Below are positions 17,745-27,419 of a DNA stretch of 64,000 bases, piece by piece (position 1 is the stretch's first letter; each line of letters starts with the position of its first letter). Origin of the DNA: Candidatus Electrothrix scaldis (lineage in GTDB: Bacteria > Desulfobacterota > Desulfobulbia > Desulfobulbales > Desulfobulbaceae); the NCBI GenBank assembly GCA_033584155.1, contig CP138355.1:4739501-4803500 (forward strand), read 5' to 3'. Under the pieces are notes generated by a model. The model saw only the letters and a list, made by a program, of their open reading frames with translations, made no database searches and had not been told where the DNA came from. A program made the translations under genes and the position numbers.

Positions 17745-19466
17745 ATGCAACTTATAGAGATTAAAATAGAAAATTTTCGCGGTATCCGATCTCTGCACCT
17801 GCCGTTTGACGAGTTGACTGTACTCATCGGAGAGAATAACACCGGAAAATCAACCGTATTAGAAGCCATTAAGCTGATTTTGACACGAGGATTCGGTGTT
17901 AGACGTGGAGGTCAGTTTACAGAATACGATTTCCATCTAAAAGATGCTGACGCGACACCACAAACAGCCAACCCTATATCAATCATATTGCATTTTGCCG
18001 AGCATCAGGAAGACGAATGGCCGGAAGTAGTTGTTCAACAACTGAACGAGGTCATTCAATTCGACACAAACGGCTTGAACCATATCCGGTTGCTGGCAAA
18101 GGGCTTTTTCCAGGCTGAGTCAAGCTCCTTCCAAACCCAATGGGCTTTTCTTGATTCAGGTGACTCAGAACTACCTCTCAAGAACGCCACACCAATCAAC
18201 CTGCTTTCCCGTTTTATTCCCCTTTTCTTTCTCTCGGCACTTCGTGATGCCTCTCTGGAATTCGGCCAGCGCGGCCAATTTTGGAGCGGATTTCTGAAAT
18301 CTATCCAGCTTCCCGAAGATCAGCAAAAACGAATAGAAGATATGCTCCGAGAGGTCAACTCATCCGTTATTCGTGCCAACACAGGTCTGGAAAAAGTCAG
18401 GGAGAAAATCGCTGATACAGGACGACTTGTTCCGCTGGATTCAACAGATCCCGTGGCACTGGAGGCAATCCCCACCCGCGTCTTCGACATGGTTGGAAAA
18501 ATCCAGGTTCATCTGAAATCAAGCTACGGTGCTAAACTTCCCATGCAGAGACATGGTGAAGGAACTCAGAGCCTTGCCGTATTGATGTTATTTCAAGCAT
18601 TCGTGGCAGCGAACCTGTCCGAGGCCTATGCTCCGGAATCAACCCCTATACTGGTATTAGAAGAACCCGAGGCTCACCTGCATCCTTCAGCAATCCGTTC
18701 ATTGGGAGCATTTTTAAAGGATCTGACGGGTCAGATTCTTGTTTCCAGTCATTCCGGCGATCTTGTCTCAAGAGTTCCTGTCATGGCTTTGCGCAGATTG
18801 TATAAGCATAATGGAGAAACGAAAATCGGACGTGTTGAGGAAGGCTCCTTCACTGATCGAGAGTTACAAGCTATCGACTACAGTATACGATTTACCAGAG
18901 GACATTATCTATTTTCACGCTGCTGGCTGTTGGTTGAGGGAGAATCAGATTTTCACCTTATGCCGCTGCTCTTTGAGGCTATGGGTCACTCTCAAGATCA
19001 AGTCAGTTTCTCAGTCCTTGAACTCAGTCAGGTTATCGATAAAGGTGAACCGCTTATAAAGTTTGCCAACGCACTGGGTATACAGTGGTTCTTAATGGCA
19101 GATGGAGACTCGGCCGGAAGGGACTATGTGAAACGTGCCCAAAAATACCTTATGACGGGACAAACTCCAACAGATCATGCTCGTACTTTGGAACAGATTG
19201 ATATAGAACACGAATTTTGGCATGCCGGATATCATGATGTCATAACCAACATAGTTGACCCGCAAAGCAAAATTAATATTGAAAATGAAATAGACGATGA
19301 TGCAAAAAAAACAAAGCATCTGATCAAAGCAGCCATTAAAGGAGCTGGCGGAAAACCTGCCTTTGCTCAAATGCTGGCTGCTGAAATCAAGCAACGCGGT
19401 CCGAACACTATTCCGCAAACCATCCGAGATATTATAGCCCGTATTGTGCAACTGGCCGGAGCATGA
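17745..19466 (+). CDS. OLD-family ATPase/TOPRIM nuclease, GajA-like (Gabija defence)
   Basis: I choose the ATG at 17745 over a GTG at 17739; the product is 573 residues, the usual GajA size. The N-terminal half is an ABC-type ATPase (IENFRGI, P-loop GENNTGKST near 29-37, LVLEEPEAHLHP in the middle). The C-terminal half is a TOPRIM nuclease with VEGESD near 398 and the metal-binding ADGDSAGRD near 453. With a UvrD-like helicase starting 1 base after its stop, this matches the class 2 OLD/Gabija arrangement: a nucleotide-sensing DNA nickase that acts with a helicase partner against phage. Key residues all look intact. Confidence 0.85.
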   Translation: MQLIEIKIENFRGIRSLHLPFDELTVLIGENNTGKSTVLEAIKLILTRGFGVRRGGQFTEYDFHLKDADATPQTANPISIILHFAEHQEDEWPEVVVQQLNEVIQFDTNGLNHIRLLAKGFFQAESSSFQTQWAFLDSGDSELPLKNATPINLLSRFIPLFFLSALRDASLEFGQRGQFWSGFLKSIQLPEDQQKRIEDMLREVNSSVIRANTGLEKVREKIADTGRLVPLDSTDPVALEAIPTRVFDMVGKIQVHLKSSYGAKLPMQRHGEGTQSLAVLMLFQAFVAANLSEAYAPESTPILVLEEPEAHLHPSAIRSLGAFLKDLTGQILVSSHSGDLVSRVPVMALRRLYKHNGETKIGRVEEGSFTDRELQAIDYSIRFTRGHYLFSRCWLLVEGESDFHLMPLLFEAMGHSQDQVSFSVLELSQVIDKGEPLIKFANALGIQWFLMADGDSAGRDYVKRAQKYLMTGQTPTDHARTLEQIDIEHEFWHAGYHDVITNIVDPQSKINIENEIDDDAKKTKHLIKAAIKGAGGKPAFAQMLAAEIKQRGPNTIPQTIRDIIARIVQLAGA

Positions 19467-19467
19467 A

Positions 19468-21393
19468 ATGATTGACTTATCTTTACTTAACGAAAATCAG
19501 CGTGAGGCTGTGTTGTGGGACAAGGGTGCTCTTCTTGTACTCGCCGGTCCCGGGTCTGGAAAAACACGAGTTTTGACCTATCGTATTGTTCGAATTTTAG
19601 AGCAATCAGCAGGACAGTATTTTCGAATTCTTGCGTTAACATTCACCAATAAGGCTGCTGCTGAAATGCGCAGCAGGGTTGAGGAGCTGGTTCCCGGTGA
19701 ACTTGGTCGTGTACGGCTCACAACCTTCCACTCTTATGCAGCCGAGCTGCTTCAGCAGCACGGCAGTCATCTCAATTTTCGCCCTGACTTCCAAATCCTT
19801 TCAAATGATGCAGACCGCGAAGCATTGCTGGACGATGTCTTGGTTCGAATAAACAAACGCCTTGATTATTCGTTACCAAACCATTTTAGAGCAGCTCAAC
19901 TCCTTCCGGCACTCACTCGACTTCTTGAAAAATGTATCCCGGCGGACCAAGCGGAAACCCTTCTCCAGCAAGCTAACGTAGAAAACGCTATCCCCTTGGC
20001 CCGTGTCTACGCTGCATACCGTGACGCACTGCGCCGGAATAATTCTCTCGATTTCCCAAGTCTGATCGCTGAGTCACTTGATCTTCTCAACAAATATCCC
20101 TTTTTAGTAAAGCATATCCGCAAAGTTTACAAACATATCCTTGTTGATGAATTCCAAGATACTAATCACTCCCAGTACCGGGTTCTCTCCCTTATCGCAC
20201 AATCAGATCCTTCTACTCTATTCGTCGTCGCGGATGACGATCAAATTATCTATCAGTGGAACGGTGCCAGCCCTAAAAGAATTCAAGCATTGAGAAATGA
20301 TTTCGGTATTTCGGCCTTACAGCTCCCGGAAAATTACCGTTGCCCAGCACTGGTTATCGAATTGGCCAATGCGCTCATTGAAAAAAATCTCAACCGATCT
20401 GCTGGCAAAAAACCGCTGAAAGCGGTTAAGCAAGGAGAAACCGGCGACGTTGTGCGCATATATCGCTTCAACGATATTGACGAGGAGGCAAGATGGATCG
20501 CCCAGGATATAGCTCAAAGGAACCCAGCCGACCGGAAGGATTGTGCTGTTCTCGCACGAACGAAGAAACTTCTTGAGTTAGCAGGAAGGAAACTCGAAGA
20601 GGCAAATATTCCTGTCTATTACGCAACTCGTAAAAGCGAATTCAAGAGTGCCCCTTTAAGAATGTTGCATGCAATTTTTCGACTGGTAAATTCAAAAGAA
20701 GACAAGCAATCACTCGCTCGGCTTTCAAAAGCATTCTATGAACTCGAGGGTATAAGTATTGAACTCGCTCCCGTCCTCTCCCGTGCTTCTGCGGACGGAA
20801 AAGATTTGCTACGCGCATGGATTGACGAAGTTAAGCGTCGCGATGCCTTGGAAAAACGCACGATACAATTGCTAGAAACAGATATTAAACCACTCCTGAA
20901 TTCACTAAACTATCGATCCTTCGCAGACAACCTCCTAATATGGGCGGAAGCCTGTCAAAATACATCCCGACAGGACGAAAACGCCTTCGATGAGTTCGAG
21001 GAGGAACGAGAAGTCTGGAAACAGCTCCTTAGCGAGATAATCAAAAAATTCGAAGGAGAAGATGTGAGCCTGCACCAGTTACTTCATGAACTGGACCTCA
21101 CATCCAAAACTCCACCTAAGCCACCGGAAGCCATCCCTTGTTTTACTGTTCATGCCTCAAAGGGAATGGAGTTCGAGCATGTCTATCTTATGGGGCTAGT
21201 GGAGGATCAATTGCCTAGTTGGGCTGCTGTCAAAAAAGGTGACGACTCACTCGAAATGCAAGAAGAACGTCGAAATTGTTTCGTTGCGATAACACGGGCG
21301 CAAGAGACCTTAACACTTACCTTTTCGAAAAAAGTCTTCGGTTGGTCAAAACACCCTTCTCGCTTTTTAAAGGAGATGGGGATAGAGCTATGA
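19468..21393 (+). CDS. UvrD/Rep-type superfamily 1 helicase, GajB-like (Gabija defence)
   Basis: Start ATG at 19468, with GGAG upstream inside the end of the nuclease gene; an earlier start would overlap without a ribosome site. The 641-residue protein has SF1A motifs: Q-motif LNENQREAV, Walker A AGPGSGKTRVL, TFTNKAAAEM, Walker B VDEFQDTNHSQY, DDDQIIYQWNGA, and motif VI ITRAQETL. It is longer than the roughly 490-residue helicase of the studied Gabija system but has no visible extra nuclease motif. Tight coupling to the OLD nuclease is the main reason for the Gabija call; stand-alone UvrD paralogues look similar. Confidence 0.83.
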   Translation: MIDLSLLNENQREAVLWDKGALLVLAGPGSGKTRVLTYRIVRILEQSAGQYFRILALTFTNKAAAEMRSRVEELVPGELGRVRLTTFHSYAAELLQQHGSHLNFRPDFQILSNDADREALLDDVLVRINKRLDYSLPNHFRAAQLLPALTRLLEKCIPADQAETLLQQANVENAIPLARVYAAYRDALRRNNSLDFPSLIAESLDLLNKYPFLVKHIRKVYKHILVDEFQDTNHSQYRVLSLIAQSDPSTLFVVADDDQIIYQWNGASPKRIQALRNDFGISALQLPENYRCPALVIELANALIEKNLNRSAGKKPLKAVKQGETGDVVRIYRFNDIDEEARWIAQDIAQRNPADRKDCAVLARTKKLLELAGRKLEEANIPVYYATRKSEFKSAPLRMLHAIFRLVNSKEDKQSLARLSKAFYELEGISIELAPVLSRASADGKDLLRAWIDEVKRRDALEKRTIQLLETDIKPLLNSLNYRSFADNLLIWAEACQNTSRQDENAFDEFEEEREVWKQLLSEIIKKFEGEDVSLHQLLHELDLTSKTPPKPPEAIPCFTVHASKGMEFEHVYLMGLVEDQLPSWAAVKKGDDSLEMQEERRNCFVAITRAQETLTLTFSKKVFGWSKHPSRFLKEMGIEL

Positions 21394-21554
21394 CAGTCGA
21401 CCTGGGCAACCCATAGTAAATGTACCCGTTTGGGCTTAGGTTATTTCATCACATATCGACGATATGTCAACGTAAAGAAACAACATACTGACATGAAACA
21501 ACATTCTTATTTCATCGCAAATGGAACTAGAAATAAAATACAATAAATTCAAGT

Positions 21555-22097
21555 ATGCGTGATCTACCCTCTCAATCATCCACCATATCCACCCTCATAG
21601 TCGGCCTCGGCAACCCCATCCTCGGAGATGACGGCGTAGGCTGGCGAGTCGCCGAGGAAGTCAGCAAACAGAGCGGCATTCCAATGGGCGACGCTCCCCT
21701 GCCCGGCCTGCATGACCTGGAGCAGCAACCAGTCACCATTGAGTGCTACTCGCTGGCTGGCCTCAGCCTGATGGAGCGCCTCATCGGCTATGACCGGGTG
21801 ATCCTCATTGATGCCCTGAACACTGGCAAGCACCCGCAGGGCGAGGTAGTTTGCTTCACCCTGGACGATATGGAGGACCTGACCCACGGCCACACGACCT
21901 CAGCCCATGATGTCTCGCTTAAACAAGCCCTCAAACTGGGTCGTAGCATGGGTGAATCCCTACCCGATGACAACCAGGTGTATATTATCGCGGTAGAGGC
22001 TTCCCACGTCTACGATTTCCAAGAAGAGCTCAGCCCAGCAATAGCTACTGCGGTACCGCTAGCTGTGCAGAAGGTACTGGAACTGATTGACACGTAG
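21555..22097 (+). CDS. Ni-Fe hydrogenase maturation protease (HycI/HyaD family)
   Basis: The 180-residue protein contains LIVGLGNPILGDDGVGWRVAEE at the N-terminus and LIDALNTG and HTTSAHDVSL later, all features of the nickel-dependent peptidase that trims the large-subunit C-terminus. The likely substrate is MvhA (16.1-17.5 kb). It begins the maturation cluster, followed by hypA after a dispersed repeat. No strong Shine-Dalgarno is visible before the ATG. Confidence 0.88.
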   Translation: MRDLPSQSSTISTLIVGLGNPILGDDGVGWRVAEEVSKQSGIPMGDAPLPGLHDLEQQPVTIECYSLAGLSLMERLIGYDRVILIDALNTGKHPQGEVVCFTLDDMEDLTHGHTTSAHDVSLKQALKLGRSMGESLPDDNQVYIIAVEASHVYDFQEELSPAIATAVPLAVQKVLELIDT

Positions 22098-22150
22098 GGG
22101 CAGGCCCCTGTGTCTGCCCGAGTAAGGGCACGGCGCGCCGTGCCCCCAAC
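22094..22150. repeat. Dispersed palindromic repeat, copy B
   Basis: GTAGGGGCAGGCCC...GTCTGCCC followed by GGGCACGGCGCGCCGTGCCC. It begins within the stop codon of the protease gene and fills most of the gap before hypA. Same family as the copies at 5089, 23917, 25880 and 27420. Confidence 0.8.
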
Positions 22151-22174
22151 AGAATTTCATCAACAAAAAGAACC

Positions 22175-22507
22175 ATGCACGAACTCTCCGTCACCCAAAG
22201 CATTCTTGATATCGTCCTGCAACACGCCAAGGAACGAAAGGTCCAGCAGGTCAATCTGGTGATCGGCCAGTTTTCATCCATTGTCGATGATTCGGTGCAA
22301 TTCTATTGGGATATTATCGCCAAGGAGACCTTGGCAGCAGAGGCAAAACTCCATTTTGAACGCATCCCCGGCGAGATGACCTGTAGTAGCTGCAACCACG
22401 TCTTTCACCCCGGCAGCGAAACCTTTCTCTGTCCGGCCTGCGAAAGCAATGCGGTACGGGTCAGCGGCGGTCGGGAGTTTCAGGTGGACAGTATTGATGT
22501 TGAATAA
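22175..22507 (+). CDS. hypA: Hydrogenase nickel incorporation protein HypA
   Basis: The 110-residue protein starts MHELSVTQSI, whose His2 is the nickel ligand of HypA. Two CxxC pairs (CSSC near 69 and CPAC near 89) form the zinc ribbon. Length and layout are typical. It delivers nickel to the hydrogenase large subunit with HypB, encoded next. Confidence 0.95.
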   Translation: MHELSVTQSILDIVLQHAKERKVQQVNLVIGQFSSIVDDSVQFYWDIIAKETLAAEAKLHFERIPGEMTCSSCNHVFHPGSETFLCPACESNAVRVSGGREFQVDSIDVE

Positions 22508-22608
22508 CTCAAAAACATAGTCAGTACAGCAAGGCAACACCCTGACTGACTTTACTTTCTTGCTGCCCCACTCCTACGAGCTGAGACAGCATTTATCGGA
22601 GAAATACT

Positions 22609-23310
22609 ATGTGCGATGGTCACAATCACACTCATAGCCATACAACAACACGGGTTCCTGTAGCAGAGCAGATTCTGTCCGCTAATGACAGAATCGCCCA
22701 GCGTAACCACAGCCTGTTACATCAAAAAAATATCTACGGCATCAACATCATGGCCTCACCCGGTGCTGGCAAGACCAGTGTCCTGCTCAAAACCTTGGAG
22801 GCTCTGCAAGGACGACTAAAAATTGGCGTCATTGAAGGCGATCCGGCGGGGTCCATTGATACAGAACGGGCGATTAAAGCGGGCATGCCAGCGATCCAGG
22901 TCAATACCGGCGGGGAATGTCATATGGATGCGGTGATGATGGAAGATGCCCTCAGCCAGCTGCCCCTGGATGACCTTGATCTGCTGGTGGTGGAAAATGT
23001 GGGCAACCTTATCTGTCCGGCCAATTTCCGGCTCGGTACCCACCTCAATCTGGTGATTGCCTCCATCCCGGAGGGCGATGATAAACCTTATAAATATCCA
23101 GGTATGTACATGGGCATGCAGGCCCTGATCGTCAACAAGATTGATATCCTGCCTTACGTGCCCTTTGATATGGATTATTTCCAGCAGGGTGTTGAAATTC
23201 TCAATCCCGGCATAGCCACCTTCCCGCTTTCCTGCCGGACCGGTGAAGGGCTGGATGCCTGGGCTGATTGGCTGGTTGAGAAAGCACGCGCGGAGATTAC
23301 ACCCAAATAA
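22609..23310 (+). CDS. hypB: Hydrogenase nickel incorporation GTPase HypB
   Basis: The 233-residue G3E-type GTPase has a His-rich N-terminus (CDGHNHTHSH), the P-loop ASPGAGKTSVL near 47, the metal site GGECHMDA and a NKID guanine motif. GTP hydrolysis drives nickel transfer from HypA. A GGAGAAATACT sequence precedes the ATG. Its stop codon overlaps the hypF start (TAATG). Confidence 0.95.
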   Translation: MCDGHNHTHSHTTTRVPVAEQILSANDRIAQRNHSLLHQKNIYGINIMASPGAGKTSVLLKTLEALQGRLKIGVIEGDPAGSIDTERAIKAGMPAIQVNTGGECHMDAVMMEDALSQLPLDDLDLLVVENVGNLICPANFRLGTHLNLVIASIPEGDDKPYKYPGMYMGMQALIVNKIDILPYVPFDMDYFQQGVEILNPGIATFPLSCRTGEGLDAWADWLVEKARAEITPK

Positions 23311-25865
23311 TGTTCGTCCGGGTACAGGGGCTGGTGCAGGGCGTGGGGTTTCGCCCCTTTGTCTACGGTCTGGCAACAAACTTAGGGCTGTGCGGCTGGG
23401 TGCGCAATACCTCTGCTGAGGTGGAGATTCTCCTCCAAGGACAGGACGAGGCTCTTGAAAAATTCCTTGCCTGCCTGCAAAAGGATGCACCCTCACTGGC
23501 CCGCATTGATGCCATCTCCACCGAGCCAGATTTTTCTGCAGGGCAACAGGAAGAAACGTACAGGGATTTTACTATCCTGCTCTCCGAGGAACAGAAGGAT
23601 AAAAGGCAAGGCGTACAACCCATTCAACCCATAGCACCGGATGCGGCTCTCTGCCCGGACTGCGCACGGGAGCTGCTGGATCCCACCGACACGCGCTATC
23701 TCTACCCTTTTATCAGCTGCACCAATTGCGGCCCACGTTTTACCATTATTCAGGATCTGCCTGTGGACCGCCAACGTACGGTTATGCAGGCATTTCCCCT
23801 TTGCCCGACCTGTCAGAAAGAATACGAAAACCCGCTGGATCGTCGCTTCCATGCCCAGGCCTCAGCCTGTCCGGTGTGCGGGCCATCCCTCAACCTGTAT
23901 GAGGTCACGACATCCCGTAGGGGCGAACCTATGTGTTCGCCCTCCCCGGATTCCGTAGGGGCACGGCATACCGTGCCCCTACATATCACCGGGCAGACAC
24001 ACAGGTCTGCCTCTACAAATCTGAATCTGGATGTGCTGCTCACCGCCCGTCGCCTTTTACGCGAAGGCAAGATCCTCGCCATAAAGGGGCTAGGCGGTTT
24101 TCATCTGGCCTGTGATGCAGAAAACCCTGCTGCGGTGGCAGAACTGCGCCGTCGCAAGAACCGCCCGGATAAACCCTTTGCCCTCATGGCAGCGAATCTG
24201 GAGCAGGTCAGAGCTATTTGTCAGGTCAGCGAGGCAGAAGCGGAACTTCTTCAGGGATCAGAAAAACCGATCGTTCTCTTAGAAACGAAACACTCCGTGC
24301 CCACCGTTAAAACGATGGGCTATGTTCGCCCGGCCCCTCCGGGGCGGCAGGAAAAAAGCGTCCCGGAGGGACAGTCGATAATAGCCCAGTCTTTCAAGAC
24401 TGGGCTCGAAAACCAATATGAAGACATTGCCCCCAACCTGGACCGGCTGGGCTGCATGTTGCCTTATACCCCGCTCCACCTCCTCCTACTCAATCAAACA
24501 GACCCGGTTCTTGCCCAAGAACCTACCCCGGCTCTGCTGGTGATGACCAGTGGCAACCGCAGCGGCGAACCCATTATCACGGAGAACGAGGAGGCCCTTG
24601 CCCAGCTGGCTCCCTTGGCCGATGCCCTGCTCCTTCACGACCGGCCCATCCACAGCCGCTGCGATGACTCGGTGCTGCGGATAGACAAAGAAAACCGCAC
24701 AGCCCTTTTTCTCCGCAGGAGTCGGGGCTATGCCCCCTATCCGATCCAGCTCCCTTTTACCGTCGAGCCGATACTGGCTGTGGGTGGTCAGCTCAAGAAT
24801 ACCTTTTGCCTGGCCGAGGGAAGGCAGGCTTTTCTTAGTCAGCATATCGGAGACATGGACGAAGTAGCAACCTGTAATACCTTTGAAGCAAGCGTACAGC
24901 AGGCTGGCAAGCTCTTCCGCATCCAGCCAAAATACATCGCCCACGACCTCCACCCGCAATACTTCACCAGCAGTTATGCCCAAAGAGAATCTCAACGCAA
25001 CGGGCTCCCCTGCCTTGCGGCCCAGCACCACCATGCCCATATCGCGGCCTGTATGGCAGATAATGGCCTGGAGGATAGAAAACTCATCGGCCTTGCCTTT
25101 GACGGCACCGGTTATGGCCCGGACGGTACCATCTGGGGCGGCGAGGTTCTGCTTGCCTCCTATGGAGATTTTGAGCGCTTTGCCCATCTCCAATGCTTCC
25201 CCTTGCCTGGCGGTGAGGCAGCCATCCGGCAGCCCTGGCGTATTGCGGTAGGTGCAACCCATGCCCTTGGTATAGAAAGCGCGGAACTTGACGACCTGCC
25301 CTTTCTCGATCATATTGAACCCCAGGCCCTGAGCATTATCCGGCAGCAGGTGGATAAGCAGATTAATTGCCCCCAGACCTCTTCGTTGGGACGGCTCTTT
25401 GATGCAGCGGCCAGCCTGATCGGCATCCGCAATCAGGTGAATTACGAGGCCCAGGCAGCCATTGAGCTGGAGGTACTTTCTAAGTCCTACTTGAACTCAA
25501 CAGCCCCCTACCCAGCTGATCTTTTCTCTACTGATGGTTCAGAGAGGATTGTTCCCTTACAGGGACTGTTCCAGGCCATAATAGAGGATGTCCAAAGGCA
25601 AGAACCAGCAGGCCTGATCGGAGCACGACTCCATCATACTCTTGCCCAGCTCGCCATCACGCTCTGCCGCAAGGCCCAAGCCACAACCGGTCTCCAGGAG
25701 GTGGCCCTGTCCGGCGGGGTTTGGCAGAATCAAATTCTGCTCAATCTGGTCCGTCAGGGTCTGGAAGAACAGGGGCTAACCGTCTATTGCCATCAACAGG
25801 TTCCCTGCAATGACGGTGGCCTTGCCTTGGGTCAGCTTGCTGTGGCCAGTCATCAAATAGAATAG
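23310..25865 (+). CDS. hypF: Carbamoyltransferase HypF, with two in-frame repeat-derived inserts
   Basis: The 851-residue protein has the HypF domain order. An acylphosphatase comes first (VQGLVQGVGFRPFVYG), then zinc fingers (CPDC, CTNCGP, CPTC, CPVCGP), a YrdC-like domain (KGLGGFHLACDA) and a Kae1-like carbamoyltransferase (AVGGQLKNTF, HHHAHIAACM, AFDGTGYGPDG, ALSGGVWQN). It makes the cyanide ligands of the Ni-Fe site from carbamoyl phosphate, with HypE. It is about 75 residues longer than usual. The extra length coincides with two sequences made of palindromic repeats, near residues 203-236 and 330-366, both in frame. The first lies in the linker after the zinc fingers, the second in a variable loop, so activity may be kept. 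Confidence 0.92.
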   Translation: MFVRVQGLVQGVGFRPFVYGLATNLGLCGWVRNTSAEVEILLQGQDEALEKFLACLQKDAPSLARIDAISTEPDFSAGQQEETYRDFTILLSEEQKDKRQGVQPIQPIAPDAALCPDCARELLDPTDTRYLYPFISCTNCGPRFTIIQDLPVDRQRTVMQAFPLCPTCQKEYENPLDRRFHAQASACPVCGPSLNLYEVTTSRRGEPMCSPSPDSVGARHTVPLHITGQTHRSASTNLNLDVLLTARRLLREGKILAIKGLGGFHLACDAENPAAVAELRRRKNRPDKPFALMAANLEQVRAICQVSEAEAELLQGSEKPIVLLETKHSVPTVKTMGYVRPAPPGRQEKSVPEGQSIIAQSFKTGLENQYEDIAPNLDRLGCMLPYTPLHLLLLNQTDPVLAQEPTPALLVMTSGNRSGEPIITENEEALAQLAPLADALLLHDRPIHSRCDDSVLRIDKENRTALFLRRSRGYAPYPIQLPFTVEPILAVGGQLKNTFCLAEGRQAFLSQHIGDMDEVATCNTFEASVQQAGKLFRIQPKYIAHDLHPQYFTSSYAQRESQRNGLPCLAAQHHHAHIAACMADNGLEDRKLIGLAFDGTGYGPDGTIWGGEVLLASYGDFERFAHLQCFPLPGGEAAIRQPWRIAVGATHALGIESAELDDLPFLDHIEPQALSIIRQQVDKQINCPQTSSLGRLFDAAASLIGIRNQVNYEAQAAIELEVLSKSYLNSTAPYPADLFSTDGSERIVPLQGLFQAIIEDVQRQEPAGLIGARLHHTLAQLAITLCRKAQATTGLQEVALSGGVWQNQILLNLVRQGLEEQGLTVYCHQQVPCNDGGLALGQLAVASHQIE
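23917..24016. repeat. Dispersed palindromic repeat, copy C, inside hypF
   Basis: Three palindromic blocks lie in a row: GTAGGGGCGAAC..GTTCGCC, GTAGGGGCACGGCATACCG..CCCCTAC, and GGGCAGACACACAGGTCTGCC. They match the intergenic copies at 5089, 22094 and 27420 but here are translated within hypF without breaking the frame. Confidence 0.8.
24299..24407. repeat. Second type of multi-hairpin repeat inside hypF
   Basis: Consecutive hairpins are GCCCACCGTTAAAACGATGGGC, GCCCCTCCGGGGC, a CCGGAGGGAC block, and AGCCCAGTCTTTCAAGACTGGGCT. The modules look like REP-type elements seen between genes in many bacteria. No second copy of this type is present in the window. The reading frame of hypF runs through it. 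Confidence 0.65.
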
Positions 25866-25879
25866 AGTACCAGGGTTCG

Positions 25880-25955
25880 GTGCAGGGGCGACCGGCGGTC
25901 GCCCTTGCTTAACCACAACGGAGACATTCCAGGGCACGGCACGCCGTTCCCCTAC
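25880..25955. repeat. Dispersed palindromic repeat, copy D
   Basis: GTGCAGGGGCGACCGGCGGTCGCCC and GGGCACGGCACGCCGTTCCCCTAC lie between hypF and hypC. Same family as the other copies but with a diverged first block. Confidence 0.75.
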
Positions 25956-26029
25956 GGATTATGGAATACGCTCCATTTAATCGTCTCAGGGAAACGCCCT
26001 GAGTATCTTCATATAATCTGAGAACACCC

Positions 26030-26272
26030 ATGTGCCTTGCTATCCCAGGAAAACTCACAGAAATATATCAGAAGGATAAACTCCGTATGGCCAAGATCGA
26101 CTTCGGCGGTATAGCCAAGGAGATCTGCCTGGAATTTGTCCCTGAAGCCGAATTGGGCGATTACGCCTTGGTCCATGCGGGCTTTGCCATCAGCCTGATG
26201 ACGGAGACAGAAGCCCAGGAAAACATCCAGCTGATTCAGGAGGTTTCGCGCTTTGGCAATGAAACATCTTGA
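26030..26272 (+). CDS. hypC: Hydrogenase assembly chaperone HypC
   Basis: The 80-residue protein begins MCLAIPGK, the HypC signature in which Cys2 binds the iron-cyanide-carbonyl precursor. The second conserved block ([11 protein letters not shown]) is present. It works with HypD and overlaps hypD by 14 bases. Confidence 0.95.
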   Translation: MCLAIPGKLTEIYQKDKLRMAKIDFGGIAKEICLEFVPEAELGDYALVHAGFAISLMTETEAQENIQLIQEVSRFGNETS

Positions 26273-27341
26273 CGAATACCGCGACCCGGCCCAAGTCAAG
26301 ACTCTGCTCCGGAAGATAGAGGAACTTGTCAGCCAGCACTGGGTGATCATGGAGATCTGCGGTGGACAGACCCACTCCTTTCTCCGCCACGGCCTGAATG
26401 CCCTCCTCCCGCCCCAGATTGAATTGGTCCACGGGCCGGGTTGCCCGGTCTGCGTGACCCCGCTGGAGCAGATCGACAAGGCCATTGCCATTGCCTCCCG
26501 TCCCGAGGTTATCTTCACCTCCTACGGTGATATGTTGCGGGTGCCCGGTTCCAGCACGGATCTCTTTTCCGTGCGTGCCAAGGGTAGCGACGTACGGGTG
26601 GTCTACTCGCCCCTGGAGGCGGTCCAGCTCGCTGAGGCCCATCCAGACAAGGAGGTGGTCTTTTTTGCCATTGGCTTCGAAACCACGGCCCCGGCCAATG
26701 CAATGGCGGTCCTGCTGGCCCAGCGGAAGGGAATCACTAACTTCTCTATCATCACGGCTCAGGTTCGGGTACCGCCAGCAATGGAGGCCATTCTCCAGGC
26801 CGAATCCTGCCGGGTTCAGGGCTTTCTGGCAGCAGGCCATGTCTGCGCGGTCATGGGTTTTCACGAATATCTCCCTCTGGCGGAAAAATACCAAGTACCC
26901 ATCATGGTCACCGGTTTTGAACCTGTTGATCTGCTCCAAGGTCTGTACGCGACCATCAGGCAGTTGGAGGGAGGACAGGCCCTGGTGGAAAATCAATATC
27001 AGCGGACAGTCAGCCAACAGGGGAATACAGCGGCCCAACAGAGCATCCAGCAGGCCTTCCGGGCTGTTGACCGCAAATGGCGTGGCATCGGTACTATCCC
27101 GCAAAGTGGCTGGGGCCTGCGCTCTGAGCTGGCCGCCTTTGATGCAGAATTAAAGTTTGAGGTACAGGGCCTGCTTACCCAGGAATCACCGCTCTGCATT
27201 GCAGGCGAGATCCTTCAGGGACTGAAAAAAACCGTGGAATGCCCTGCCTTTGGCAAAGAATGCACCCCGCAAAATCCGCTCGGCGCCCCTATGGTTTCCT
27301 CGGAAGGGGCCTGCGCGGCCTATTACAGGTACCATAGATAA
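26259..27341 (+). CDS. hypD: Hydrogenase assembly factor HypD
   Basis: I use the ATG at 26259, with CAGGAGG upstream inside hypC, rather than a TTG at 26253. The roughly 360-residue protein has the HypD motifs [29 protein letters not shown], and the C-terminal cysteine set ([15 protein letters not shown]). HypD holds a 4Fe-4S cluster and a thiol pair and assembles the Fe(CN)2CO unit with HypC and HypE. Confidence 0.94.
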   Translation: MKHLDEYRDPAQVKTLLRKIEELVSQHWVIMEICGGQTHSFLRHGLNALLPPQIELVHGPGCPVCVTPLEQIDKAIAIASRPEVIFTSYGDMLRVPGSSTDLFSVRAKGSDVRVVYSPLEAVQLAEAHPDKEVVFFAIGFETTAPANAMAVLLAQRKGITNFSIITAQVRVPPAMEAILQAESCRVQGFLAAGHVCAVMGFHEYLPLAEKYQVPIMVTGFEPVDLLQGLYATIRQLEGGQALVENQYQRTVSQQGNTAAQQSIQQAFRAVDRKWRGIGTIPQSGWGLRSELAAFDAELKFEVQGLLTQESPLCIAGEILQGLKKTVECPAFGKECTPQNPLGAPMVSSEGACAAYYRYHR

Positions 27342-27367
27342 GGTATCGTTGGATAGAGAAAGCCCAT

Positions 27368-27391
27368 CCCTCCTTTAAGTTTAAGGGAGGG
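27368..27391. other. Hairpin between hypD and hypE
   Basis: CCCTCCTTTAA pairs with TTAAGGGAGGG across a two-base loop with one mismatch, 26 bases after the hypD stop. It is followed by an A-rich stretch rather than a T-run, so it may stabilise the hypD message end rather than terminate. Confidence 0.4.
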
Positions 27392-27419
27392 AAAATAATT
27401 GCAACAAGAACCGGGAACT

